Shown: positions 7,413 to 15,197 of the stretch, piece by piece
Layout: each line of letters opens with the position of its first letter
Position numbering within the stretch: position 1 is the first letter of the stretch
Assembly: GCF_002252755.1 (NCBI RefSeq)
Contig: NZ_NHOY01000003.1
Location: forward strand, 1 to 43,572
From: Halorubrum sp. Hd13
Lineage (GTDB): Archaea; Halobacteriota; Halobacteria; Halobacteriales; Haloferacaceae
DNA length: 43,572 nucleotides
Direction of reading: 5' to 3'
Made by a program: the position numbers and the translations under genes
The notes under the pieces: model-generated
Seen by the model: only the letters and a program-made list of their open reading frames with translations
Databases searched by the model: none
Told to the model about the DNA's origin: nothing

Positions 7413-8893
7413 CGCTCGGGCTCTCGCTCGGGATCGTCGTCGGCTACCTCTTCCTCGCGCTCGCGGTGGGCCTCGTCGCCTACCGCGTCTCCGAGACGAC
7501 GGCCGAGGACTACTACCTGGCCAGCCGGTCGATCGGGACGGTGGTCCTGCTTTTCACCACCTTCGCCACGCTGCTGTCGGCGTTCACCTTCTTCGGCGGT
7601 CCGAACCTCGCGTTCGCCGCCGGCCCGGAGTGGCTGATCGTGATGGGGACGCTGGACGGCGTGCTGTTCGCGGTGCTGTGGTACGCGATCGGCTACAAGC
7701 AGTGGCTGATCGGGAACCGCAACGGCTACGTGACGCTCGGGGAGATGCTCGGCGACCGGTTCGGCTCGACGGGCCTCCGCGCGCTCGTCGCCGGCGTGAG
7801 CCTCCTCTGGCTGTTCCCGTACGTCATGCTCCAGCAGATGGGCGCCGGCGAGGCGCTCGTCGGGCTCACGAACGGCGTCGTCCCCTACTGGGGCGGCGCG
7901 GCGCTCATCACGGCGTTCATGATCCTCTACGTCGTCCTCGCCGGGATGCGCGGGGTCGCGTGGACGGACACGATTCAGGGGCTGTTCATGCTCTCCGTCG
8001 TCTGGGTCGCCGCGGTCTGGGTGGTATCCGCCGTCGGCGGCGTCGGCGCGGCCACCGGCGCGATGCTCGACGCTCGGCCCGACTTCGGGTCGTTCGGCGG
8101 CGGGACCTACTCCGTCGGGTTCATCGTCTCCACGGCGATCACCATCGCGTTCGGCGTGACGATGTTCCCGCAGATCAACCAGCGGTTCTTCGTCGCGAAG
8201 TCGGGCGAGACGCTGAAGCGGTCGTTCGTGCTGTGGCCCGTGCTCGTCCTCCTGCTGTTCGTCCCCGCGTTCATGCTCGGCGCGTGGGCGGCCGGGATGC
8301 CGGTCGACGTGCCGGAGGGCGCGAACGTGCTCCCGGTCGTGCTGAACGAGTACACGCCGGCGTGGTTCGCGGCGCTCGTGATCGCCGGCGCGATGGCCGC
8401 GATGATGTCCTCGTCGGACTCGATGCTCCTCTCGGGGTCGTCGTACTTCACCCGGGACCTCTACCGGCCCGTCGTCAACGCCGACGCCTCCGAGCGACGC
8501 GAGGCGTGGGTCGCCCGGATCGGCGTCGCCGCCTTCGCGCTGCTGGCGTTCGCCGCGAGCCTCTTCCGGCCCGGCACCCTGATCGAGGTCGGCAGCACCG
8601 CCTTCTCCGGGTTCGCGCTGCTCGCCCTCCCGGTTATCTGCGCGCTCTACTGGGAGCGGACCACCCGCACCGGGATGATCGTCGGCGTGCTCGTCCCGCA
8701 GCTCGCGTACCTCGCGGTGGTGCTGTCGGCGGTCGTCGGCTTCGTCCCGACGCTCCCCCGCACAGTCGCCGGCGGGTGGGACGTCGCGCTCGGGCTGATG
8801 GCGCTCTCGGCGCTCCTCACCGTCGGCGTCTCGCTCCTCACCGCGCCCAGCGCGGAGGGCGACGCCTCGCGGTTCGCGGTCGCCGGGGACTGA
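7409..8893 (+). CDS. Sodium:solute symporter (SSS family)
   Basis: 494 aa with a GTG start overlapping the DUF3311 stop (GTGA). The SSS pattern is clear. The N-terminal helix is followed by SETTAEDYYLASRSIGTVVL, then TTFATLLSAFTFFGGPNLAF, the conserved sodium-site region. LAGMRGVAWTDTIQGLFML is the diagnostic SSS segment around residues 177-200. IAGAMAAMMSSSDSMLLSGS (around 330-350) carries the serines typical of the second sodium site. About 13 transmembrane helices are expected. The pairing with DUF3311 suggests the pantothenate/monocarboxylate branch, but the substrate cannot be read from sequence. Confidence 0.88.
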   Translation: MTLGLSLGIVVGYLFLALAVGLVAYRVSETTAEDYYLASRSIGTVVLLFTTFATLLSAFTFFGGPNLAFAAGPEWLIVMGTLDGVLFAVLWYAIGYKQWLIGNRNGYVTLGEMLGDRFGSTGLRALVAGVSLLWLFPYVMLQQMGAGEALVGLTNGVVPYWGGAALITAFMILYVVLAGMRGVAWTDTIQGLFMLSVVWVAAVWVVSAVGGVGAATGAMLDARPDFGSFGGGTYSVGFIVSTAITIAFGVTMFPQINQRFFVAKSGETLKRSFVLWPVLVLLLFVPAFMLGAWAAGMPVDVPEGANVLPVVLNEYTPAWFAALVIAGAMAAMMSSSDSMLLSGSSYFTRDLYRPVVNADASERREAWVARIGVAAFALLAFAASLFRPGTLIEVGSTAFSGFALLALPVICALYWERTTRTGMIVGVLVPQLAYLAVVLSAVVGFVPTLPRTVAGGWDVALGLMALSALLTVGVSLLTAPSAEGDASRFAVAGD

Positions 8894-8927
8894 GTCCGAT
8901 CGGGGAGAAAGAGCGCGCGGCGGCCGG

Positions 8928-9113
8928 CTACTCGGACGCCTCCGACTTCTGCACCTTTGAGACGACGACGTCCCAGTCGGGGTGGCCGGGCCCGTTCCGG
9001 CAGTCCCACCCGCCCTCGACGTCGATGCCCTCGTCGTGCGCCTCGCGGAGCAGCGTCTGCAGCTCGTCGCGGAACTCCGCCTCAGCCGTCGGCGCGTCGT
9101 CGTCGGGGCTCAT
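8928..9113 (-). CDS. Small conserved haloarchaeal protein, unknown function
   Basis: 61 aa, acidic and soluble. An N-terminal helix (EAEFRDELQTLLREAHDEGI) is followed by VEGGWDCRNGPGHPDWDVVV, a compact Trp-containing motif I recognise as recurring in small haloarchaeal proteins of unknown role. It converges with the symporter end, 34 nt away. No clear promoter is visible within 40 nt of its start. Confidence 0.65.
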   Translation of the reverse strand: MSPDDDAPTAEAEFRDELQTLLREAHDEGIDVEGGWDCRNGPGHPDWDVVVSKVQKSEASE

Positions 9114-9268
9114 GCGGACCGCGCTCCGTCGCTCTCGACGGACGAGAGTTCCGCTCGGACGGGTCGCACCGGGGACGTCACCGAGCTCGGACCGAAAATG
9201 ACCGAATCGAGGGTAGCACCGCTATCACTAACATACATGCGTAGATCGAACCGGCCGCGTCGGTTCAA

Positions 9269-9302
9269 CTGTACTACTGTTAGTACAGTAGGTATTTATA
9301 AC
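9269..9302. promoter_or_regulatory. Perfect 8-bp inverted repeat next to a TATA-like box
   Basis: CTGTACTA at 9269-9276 and TAGTACAG at 9281-9288 are perfect reverse complements separated by CTGT. TATTTATAAC follows at 9293-9302. The 9114-9339 interval lies between the start of the 61-aa gene and the end of the broken HTH-10 gene. It has no gene I can support, and the promoter-operator arrangement reads best to the right or, with a long leader, to the left. Confidence 0.55.
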
Positions 9303-9339
9303 GAGTGGCTGTCCCCGTCGGAGGGGGATCGCCTCCTCG

Positions 9340-9979
9340 TCACGCCGGGGCGACGGTCCCCTCGATGAGCCGGCGATGGCCGCGTTTGATCCGGGAGGAA
9401 AGCGACTGCTGGGAGATGCCGAGCTCCGCCGCGACCTCGTCCAGCGACGCCGTTCGCGGCGAGTCGAAGTAGCCGCGCTCCTACGCCAACACGAGCGCCT
9501 CCCGCTGGGTCTCCGTCAGGTCGTACCCGTCCCCCTGGACCGGCAGGAGCGAGTGGACCGCCGTGATCCCGATGTCGATGTCGCGGTCCTGGCAGTCCGT
9601 CCGGAACTCGCCGATCGCCTCGCGGTCCTCCCCACGGACCTCGAACCGCCAGCCGTCCCGCGTCCCCGCGCCGGAGAGCACGGCGATGTTGGCGTGTGCC
9701 AGCGCGTTCAATACGCCGTAGTAGTCGTCGTCCCACTCCGCGCGCATCATGTACTCGTCGTCGACGTCGTCGACGAGATCGACGCCGGCGACGCCGCGAT
9801 GGGCCTCGAACGCGGACTCGATGTCGGCCGGGCGCGCGCCGCGGACCCAGAAGTAGGGGACGACCACCTCCCGTTCAGGATGAGCCGCTCCAGCTCGACC
9901 GTCGCCCCCGGGAGGTTCCCGAAGACCGTCCCAGCGGGAACTCATCCGCCGGGCTCGTGAACTCTATGACCGTGGCCAT
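9340..9979 (-). pseudogene. Broken HTH-10 (Bat-like) transcriptional regulator
   Basis: A once ~213-aa regulator can be rebuilt across three frames. It starts MATVIEFTSPADEFPLG at 9979. One base is then missing near 9930, and TVFGNLPGATVELERLI continues in the next frame. A second single-base loss near 9888 leads to EREVVVPYFWVRGARPADIE. An in-frame TAG at 9481-9483 then replaces the Tyr expected in the A-Y-E-R-G-Y-F motif, and the HTH continues (DEVAAELGISQQSLSSRIKR) to TGA at 9340-9342. The total of 640 nt plus two lost bases gives 214 whole codons. The paralogue is the divergent neighbour at 10143. Sequencing error could explain one lesion, three less easily. Confidence 0.85.
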
Positions 9980-9999
9980 ACCGAACGGTGACGCGCGAC

Positions 10000-10113
10000 G
10001 CCCATAACCGACGACGATGGTGTACCAAGCAGCGCGGTCGCGGCGGGGGTCCCGCCGTCCGCCCCCGCGATCGCCCAAACCCTGATATACCAAGCTTTCC
10101 CTATTTAACGGGG
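10000..10113. promoter_or_regulatory. Divergent promoter region of the two HTH-10 genes
   Basis: CTATTTAACG at 10101-10110 is a good TATA candidate about 37 nt before the ATG at 10143. A reverse-strand GGTTATGGGC near 10000-10010 sits about 25 nt before the start of the broken gene. TACCAAGC occurs twice in direct orientation, near 10024 and 10088, and may be a shared operator. Confidence 0.45.
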
Positions 10114-10142
10114 AATCGAGAACGGATCAACGAGTCCAACCG

Positions 10143-10799
10143 ATGAGTGTAATCGTGGAGTTCCGCGTCCTGTCCAGCGATTTCGAGCTCGGCCAGATCC
10201 TCTCCGTCGAAGGGGACTCCACCATCGAGCTCGAGACGCTCGTCCCGCTCGGCGAGGCTTCCGTCCCGCTGTTCTGGATCCGCAACTCCACGCGCGAGTC
10301 GTTCGTCGAAAGCGTCCAGCGCCACCCGTCGGTCGAGGAGGCCACGCGGGTCGACGCGTTCGAGGAGCGGACGCTGTTCACCCTCGACTGGGACGCGAAC
10401 CAGGACCACCTCGTCAGCGCCGTGCAATCGAACGACGGACAGATGTTGAGCGCCGTCGGATCGGCGGCGTCGTGGACGTTCGAGGTCCGGTTCCCGACCC
10501 ACGAGTCGCTCAGCGCGTTCTCGACGGACTGCGAGGAGGCCGGCATCGAAATGACGGTGACGCGCGTGTACAACCCCTCTGAGCCGGACGTACAGCCGTG
10601 GCTCGGCCTGACGGAGCCGCAGCTCGAGGCGCTCACGCTCGCGATCGAGATGGGGTACTACGACATCCCGCGCGGCTGTACGACGAAGGAGCTCGCCGAC
10701 GAGCTGGGTATCTCCGACCAGGCCGTCACCGAACGACTCCGGCGCGCCATCACGGCGCTGGTGACCTATACCCTCCCGATCGACAGTGAGAGCCGGTGA
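10143..10799 (+). CDS. HTH-10 family (Bat-like) transcriptional regulator
   Basis: 218 aa. The N-terminal two thirds (MSVIVEFRVLSSDFELGQIL to about residue 145) form the sensory domain found in bacterio-opsin-activator-like haloarchaeal regulators. The C-terminal HTH-10 domain (about 155-212) has LTEPQLEALTLAIEMGYYD followed by TTKELADELGISDQAVTERL, the expected helix-turn-helix. No separate GAF or PAS domain is present. The target is unknown; the gene is divergent from a decayed paralogue, so it may be the surviving copy. A TATA-like box lies at 10101-10110. Confidence 0.85.
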   Translation: MSVIVEFRVLSSDFELGQILSVEGDSTIELETLVPLGEASVPLFWIRNSTRESFVESVQRHPSVEEATRVDAFEERTLFTLDWDANQDHLVSAVQSNDGQMLSAVGSAASWTFEVRFPTHESLSAFSTDCEEAGIEMTVTRVYNPSEPDVQPWLGLTEPQLEALTLAIEMGYYDIPRGCTTKELADELGISDQAVTERLRRAITALVTYTLPIDSESR

Positions 10800-10845
10800 C
10801 ACCGGTCGCCGAAAGTCAAAAGACCGTTTACCACCGACTGCGGGT

Positions 10846-11733
10846 ATGAACGAGCCCGGCACCGAGGGCGTGCTGTTGGACCAAGGGGCGCTCCACGATC
10901 GGCTCGACGACGCGCCCGGGTGGCTGCGGGAGCACTACCGGACCTTCCGCGAGTCGATGCTCGGCGAGCGCGACGGCTCGCCGTTCCCCTGCTACTTCGG
11001 CATCGAAGTCGAGCGCGAGGGCGACCTGCTGTACGCCGCCTGCGAGTCGACGACCGACCCCGCCGCGCTCCTCCGGTTCCGCGACGTCCTCTTGGAGTAC
11101 CTCGACGCCTACGAGGACCACGCCGACCGCGCTCCCCTCGCCGTCTTCTTCCGACCGCCCGACGGCGACCGGGGCGAGGCGCACTACCACGAGCGGCTGT
11201 GGCACGTCCTCGAGTTCCTCCACGTCCACGACCCGGAGCCGTGGCCGGAGGAGATCCCGACGGACCCTGACACCCCGCGCTGGGAGTTCTGTTTCGGCGG
11301 CGAGCCGCTGTTTCCGACCTCCCGAGCGCCCTTCTACGACGAGCGGAAGAGCCGCTACTCGCCCGTCGGGCTGGAGATCACCGTCCAGCCGCGCGCCGTC
11401 TTCGAGGGGATCACCGCCGACACGGAGGCCGGCGAACAGGCGCGGGAGGCGATCCGCGGGCGCATGGAGGAGTACGACGGCGTCTGTCCCCACGCCGACC
11501 TCGGCGACTGGGGCGTCGAGGGCGACCGCGAGTGGACGCAGTACCTGTTCCGCGAGGACGACGCGGCGAGCCCCGACGCCTGTCCGCTGACGCCGACCCG
11601 GGAGCACCCGAAAGCGCCCGAGGCGCTGCTGGAACCGGGCGCCTGGCGCCGGTTCGCGGAGTCGCCGCCCTCGGAGAGCGCCTCCGGGTCCGACGCGGAC
11701 GCGGCCGTCACCTCGGGGCTCGACGATGACTGA
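10846..11733 (+). CDS. YqcI/YcgG family protein
   Basis: 295 aa from the ATG at 10846; an in-frame ATG at 10786 lies inside the previous gene's end and gives an unconserved basic leader, so I reject it. The YqcI/YcgG signature is visible: [20 protein letters not shown] near the N-terminus, [19 protein letters not shown] in the middle, and [20 protein letters not shown] followed by [15 protein letters not shown]. Biochemical function is not established for the family. Its stop overlaps the start of the isochorismatase-like gene by 8 nt, so the two are probably one operon. Confidence 0.8.
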   Translation: MNEPGTEGVLLDQGALHDRLDDAPGWLREHYRTFRESMLGERDGSPFPCYFGIEVEREGDLLYAACESTTDPAALLRFRDVLLEYLDAYEDHADRAPLAVFFRPPDGDRGEAHYHERLWHVLEFLHVHDPEPWPEEIPTDPDTPRWEFCFGGEPLFPTSRAPFYDERKSRYSPVGLEITVQPRAVFEGITADTEAGEQAREAIRGRMEEYDGVCPHADLGDWGVEGDREWTQYLFREDDAASPDACPLTPTREHPKAPEALLEPGAWRRFAESPPSESASGSDADAAVTSGLDDD

Positions 11734-12319
11734 GGCGGACGTCGCCGACTCGGCCCGCTCGGAGGGCGGCTCCGCGCCCCCCGACGACGCGGTCCTCCTG
11801 CTGATCGACTTCCAGGTCGGCTTCGACGAGCCGGGGTGGGGCGAGCGCAACAACCCCGACGCGGAGGCGGTCGCGGGCGCGCTCCTCGACCGGTGGCGCG
11901 CGGCCGACCGCCCGGTCGCGCACGTCCGACACGCCTCGACGGAGCCGGACTCGCCGCTCCGCCCCGACGCCCCGGGGTTCGCGTGGAAGTCAGAGACGGC
12001 GCCCGCCGAGGGCGAACCGACCTTCGAGAAGTCGGTCAACGGCGCGTTCCTCGACTCGGGGCTCGACGCGTGGCTCCGCGAGACGGACCACGAGTCGCTC
12101 GTCGTCTGCGGGCTCACCACCGACCACTGCGTCTCGACGACGACCCGCGAGGCCGAGAACCGCGGCTACGACGTGCGCGTCGTCGCCGACGCGACGGCGA
12201 CCCACGCCCGCGAGGGGTACGACGGAGAGGCGATCGGCGCCGACACGTCCCACCGCGTCGCGCTCGCGCATCTCGACGGGGAGTTCGCGACCGTCGTCGA
12301 GGCCGAGGACCTCCGTTAG
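11726..12319 (+). CDS. Isochorismatase-like cysteine hydrolase
   Basis: 197 aa. The catalytic triad of the family is present: D28 in [11 protein letters not shown]102 in [11 protein letters not shown], and C135 in [20 protein letters not shown]. The cis-peptide region before the cysteine is normal. Relatives act on isochorismate, nicotinamide, N-carbamoyl compounds or ureidoacrylate. Nothing here identifies the substrate, but the short active-site loops resemble generic amidase members. Coupled to the YqcI/YcgG gene by an 8-nt overlap. Confidence 0.88.
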   Translation: MTEADVADSARSEGGSAPPDDAVLLLIDFQVGFDEPGWGERNNPDAEAVAGALLDRWRAADRPVAHVRHASTEPDSPLRPDAPGFAWKSETAPAEGEPTFEKSVNGAFLDSGLDAWLRETDHESLVVCGLTTDHCVSTTTREAENRGYDVRVVADATATHAREGYDGEAIGADTSHRVALAHLDGEFATVVEAEDLR

Positions 12320-12356
12320 GCTCCGCCCCGTCAGTTTCCGGTCGGTTCCGATCCGG

Positions 12357-13826
12357 TCAGTCGTCCGCGGTCCCCGCGGCCCCGCCCTCGCCGTCGTCTC
12401 TCGCGCGGTCCGCGGCGTTCGCGAACATCCCCCGCCGCGTCGTGTACGCGAAGTACGCGCCCAGCCCGAGGAACCCGACGACGTTCGAGACGGCGACCGC
12501 CCAGAACACGGCCTCGACGCCCCAGCCGAGTCCCGGCGCGACGGCGACGCCGAACGCCCCGAACGTCGCCGTCGCGGGCACGGCGGCGACCGCGATCGGG
12601 AACCGGATCCCCCAGTACTTGAGAACGTCGGCGGCGAGCGAGGTCCGGGTGCGCGAGGCGCCGTTGAATCCGGCGAGCAGCGTGTAGGTCCCGCCGAGCG
12701 CCCAGTAGGAGACCGCGAGCAGCCGCAGGTACAGCACTGCGAGCGACCGTCCACCCGGCGTGAGGTCGGGGGCGAGGAGGTCGACGACCCCGCCGGCGAC
12801 CGCGAACTGGACGGCGCCGAGCGCGAGGAACGCGCCGACGATTATCCCGGTTCCGACCGTCGCGGTGCGTCGGGCGCGGCGCGGGGCGTCCGCGCCGAGG
12901 TTCTGGCCGATCATCGACTGAGCGGCCTGTTGGGTCCCGAGCGCGGGGACGACCGCGAGGGTCGCGACGCGCGCGCCGACCGTGTACGCCGCGACTCCGG
13001 CCGCGCCGCCGGCGACCGCGACGAGGCTCACGACCAGCACGCGCACCAGTTCGGTCGCGCCGCGCTGGCCGCCCAGCGGGAGCCCGACGGAAACGATCTC
13101 GCGGAGGTCGCCGGCGTCGACGGCGAGGGCGTCTCGGGTGAGCCGGAACGTGTCGCGACCGATCCCGGCCGCGTACGCGAGGACGTGAACCAGCCCGGCG
13201 ACGCCCGCGAGCACCGTTCCGAGCGCCGCGCCCTCGACGCCGAGCGCGGGGAGCGGGCCGAGCCCGAATATCAGCGTCGGCGCCGCGACGAGGTTGACGA
13301 GGACGCTCGCGACGCTCACGTGGAGGACGGCCCGCGTGTCGCCGTAGGCGGTGAAGCAGTTCTCGACGGTGTCGCCCACCGCGCCGACCGGGAGGACCGC
13401 GGCGATTATCGCGAGGTAGGCGGCCGTGGTGCCGGCGAGCGCTGGGTCGGCCCCGAGGAACCGCACCAGCTCCTCGGCGTAGAGGGCGACGGGGACCGCG
13501 ACGGCCGCCGTGACCGCGAGGGCGACGAGGCCGCCGTTGACCGCGACGCGACGGGCCCCCGCGTCGTCACCGCCGCCGGCCCGCTGCGCGACGAGGAGCT
13601 GCGTGCCGACCGCGGCGACGACGACGACCGCGCCGAGGAGCGACTGGATCGGGAGGCTGAGCCCGACAGCCGCGACCGCGTCCTCGCTCACGCGGCCGAG
13701 CCAGAACGTGTCGACGAGGGCGTTGGCGACGTAAACGAGGTTCTGCGCGACGAGCGGGGCCGCGAGCAGCAGGAGCACCCGCCCCACCGGCCCGTCGGTG
13801 ATCGCCTCATTGTCGACGTCGAACAT
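12357..13826 (-). CDS. MATE-family efflux transporter
   Basis: 489 aa with about 12 helices in two related six-helix bundles. The N-terminus (ITDGPVGRVLLLLAAPLVAQ, then ALVDTFWLGRVSEDAVAAVG) is the usual MATE start. In the second bundle, YTVGARVATLAVVPALGTQQ followed by MIGQNLGADAPRRARRT is the repeated MATE signature. Members export cationic drugs, dyes or metabolites in exchange for Na+ or H+. The C-terminus is a short acidic tail. A reverse-strand TTTTATTAG at 13851-13859 lies about 29 nt before the ATG, consistent with a leaderless transcript. Confidence 0.88.
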   Translation of the reverse strand: MFDVDNEAITDGPVGRVLLLLAAPLVAQNLVYVANALVDTFWLGRVSEDAVAAVGLSLPIQSLLGAVVVVAAVGTQLLVAQRAGGGDDAGARRVAVNGGLVALAVTAAVAVPVALYAEELVRFLGADPALAGTTAAYLAIIAAVLPVGAVGDTVENCFTAYGDTRAVLHVSVASVLVNLVAAPTLIFGLGPLPALGVEGAALGTVLAGVAGLVHVLAYAAGIGRDTFRLTRDALAVDAGDLREIVSVGLPLGGQRGATELVRVLVVSLVAVAGGAAGVAAYTVGARVATLAVVPALGTQQAAQSMIGQNLGADAPRRARRTATVGTGIIVGAFLALGAVQFAVAGGVVDLLAPDLTPGGRSLAVLYLRLLAVSYWALGGTYTLLAGFNGASRTRTSLAADVLKYWGIRFPIAVAAVPATATFGAFGVAVAPGLGWGVEAVFWAVAVSNVVGFLGLGAYFAYTTRRGMFANAADRARDDGEGGAAGTADD

Positions 13827-13961
13827 CGGATAGTTCCGTATCTGGGGCCTCTAATAAAACGCTATTGGTGTCGGATACGATACGTTTTGTCCCCGGGTGA
13901 GCGGTGGTGAACTCGTCGGTGTGATCCTCACGTTTTTGCACTCGGCCGCCGTGGTTCGGGT

Positions 13962-14900
13962 ATGCAACGCGGCCGTCGAAAGCCGGACTGGCTGAAGTCG
14001 CGGCCACCGTCCGGGTCCCGGTTCACGGAGATCAAGGAGCGCCTCCGCGAGCGCGACCTCCACACCGTCTGCGAGGAGGCTAACTGCCCGAACATGGGCG
14101 AGTGCTGGTCCGGCCGCGACGGCCCCGGCACCGCGACGTTCATGCTCATGGGCGACCGCTGCTCGCGGGGCTGTAACTTCTGTGACGTCGCGACGGGCGG
14201 GATGGAGCCGCTCGACCCCGAGGAGCCGGAGAACGTCGCCGAGGCCGTCACCGAGATCGGGCTCGACTACGTCGTCTTGACCTCCGTCGACCGCGACGAC
14301 TTGGCGGACGGCGGCTCGGCGCACTTCGCCGAGACGATCCGCCAGATCAAGCGACGGGATCCGGAGGTCCTCGTCGAGACGCTGATCCCCGACTTCCAGG
14401 GGGACCCGGCGGCGGTCGACCGGATCGTCGACGCGGGGCCGGACGTGATCGCGCACAACGTCGAGACGGTCGAGCGCCTCCAGTGGCCCGTTCGCGACCG
14501 CCGCGCCGACTACGAGCAGTCGCTCGCGGTGCTCGACCGCGTCGACCGAACGTCCGACGTGCACACGAAGACGAGCCTCATGCTCGGGGTCGGCGAGTAC
14601 GCCCACGAGGTGTACCGGACGCTCGGCGACCTCAGCGAGGTCGGCGTCGACGTCGTCACCTTCGGGCAGTACCTCCGGCCGTCGCGCTCGCACCTCGACG
14701 TGTTCGACTACGTCCACCCGGACGCCTTCGAGACGTGGCGCGCGGTCGCCGAGGAGGAGTTCGACTTCCTCTACTGCGCCTCGGGGCCGATGGTCCGCTC
14801 GTCGTACAAGGCCGGCGAGCTGTTCGTCGAGGCGCTGCTCCGCGAGGGCCGCTCGCCCGAGGACGCCCGGCGGCACGCGCGCGCCGCCGGTGGCGACTGA
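13962..14900 (+). CDS. lipA: Lipoyl synthase
   Basis: 312 aa. A radical SAM enzyme that inserts two sulfurs into protein-bound octanoate to make lipoyl groups for 2-oxoacid dehydrogenases and the glycine cleavage system. The auxiliary cluster motif is CEEANCPNMGEC (C37, C42, C48). The radical SAM cluster motif is CSRGCNFC (C67, C71, C74). The conserved C-terminal Ser motif is MVRSSYKAGELF near residue 284. The N-terminus KPDWLKSRPPSGSRFTEIK is typical. No partner lipB/lplA gene is visible nearby. ACGTTTTTGCA at 13930-13940 may be its TATA region. Confidence 0.95.
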   Translation: MQRGRRKPDWLKSRPPSGSRFTEIKERLRERDLHTVCEEANCPNMGECWSGRDGPGTATFMLMGDRCSRGCNFCDVATGGMEPLDPEEPENVAEAVTEIGLDYVVLTSVDRDDLADGGSAHFAETIRQIKRRDPEVLVETLIPDFQGDPAAVDRIVDAGPDVIAHNVETVERLQWPVRDRRADYEQSLAVLDRVDRTSDVHTKTSLMLGVGEYAHEVYRTLGDLSEVGVDVVTFGQYLRPSRSHLDVFDYVHPDAFETWRAVAEEEFDFLYCASGPMVRSSYKAGELFVEALLREGRSPEDARRHARAAGGD

Positions 14901-14950
14901 TCGAGACGACCCGACCGACGGACGTCTCGAGACGACCCGACCGACGGACG
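14901..14950. repeat. 24-bp direct repeat after lipA
   Basis: A 24-bp sequence beginning TCGAGACGACCCGACC occurs at 14901-14924 and again exactly at 14927-14950. It starts directly after the lipA stop codon and could contribute to the 3' end. The remainder of the interval to 15100 shows nothing recognisable. Confidence 0.85.
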
Positions 14951-15103
14951 CACCCGAACGACCGGTTCTTCGCTCCGGAACGACCCCCGAGCGAGCCGCG
15001 CCCGTCTCCCTCTGAACCGGCCGGCCTGCGAGGCCCGAGGTCCCCGATAGCGATACTGTCTAAAATTCGGCACGATCGACGCGAAACGCGCCCCGAGCGC
15101 CGG

Positions 15104-15175
15104 TGGAAGTTATATACCTTATATGAGAGTTATTGACAGGACTTGTGTAGGAGTTGACAGGGATATACTTATCAG
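15104..15175 (+). promoter_or_regulatory. Promoter and possible operator repeats of the solute-binding protein
   Basis: GGATATACTTATC at 15161-15173 centres about 31 nt before the ATG at 15198 and is the best TATA box. Just upstream, TTGACAGG occurs at 15133-15140 and 15154-15161, 21 nt apart (two helical turns), abutting the TATA box. A second AT-rich element, TTATATACCTTATATGAG, lies at about 15109-15126. The direct repeats are placed where a repressor could block TBP. Confidence 0.5.
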
Positions 15176-15197
15176 AGAGGGGTCTATATGAGTGGGT

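Noticed and set aside
15192-15197. GTG two codons before the binding-protein ATG
   Set aside because: The ATG gives the standard signal sequence; the extra residues add nothing and spacing to TATA is acceptable for the ATG.
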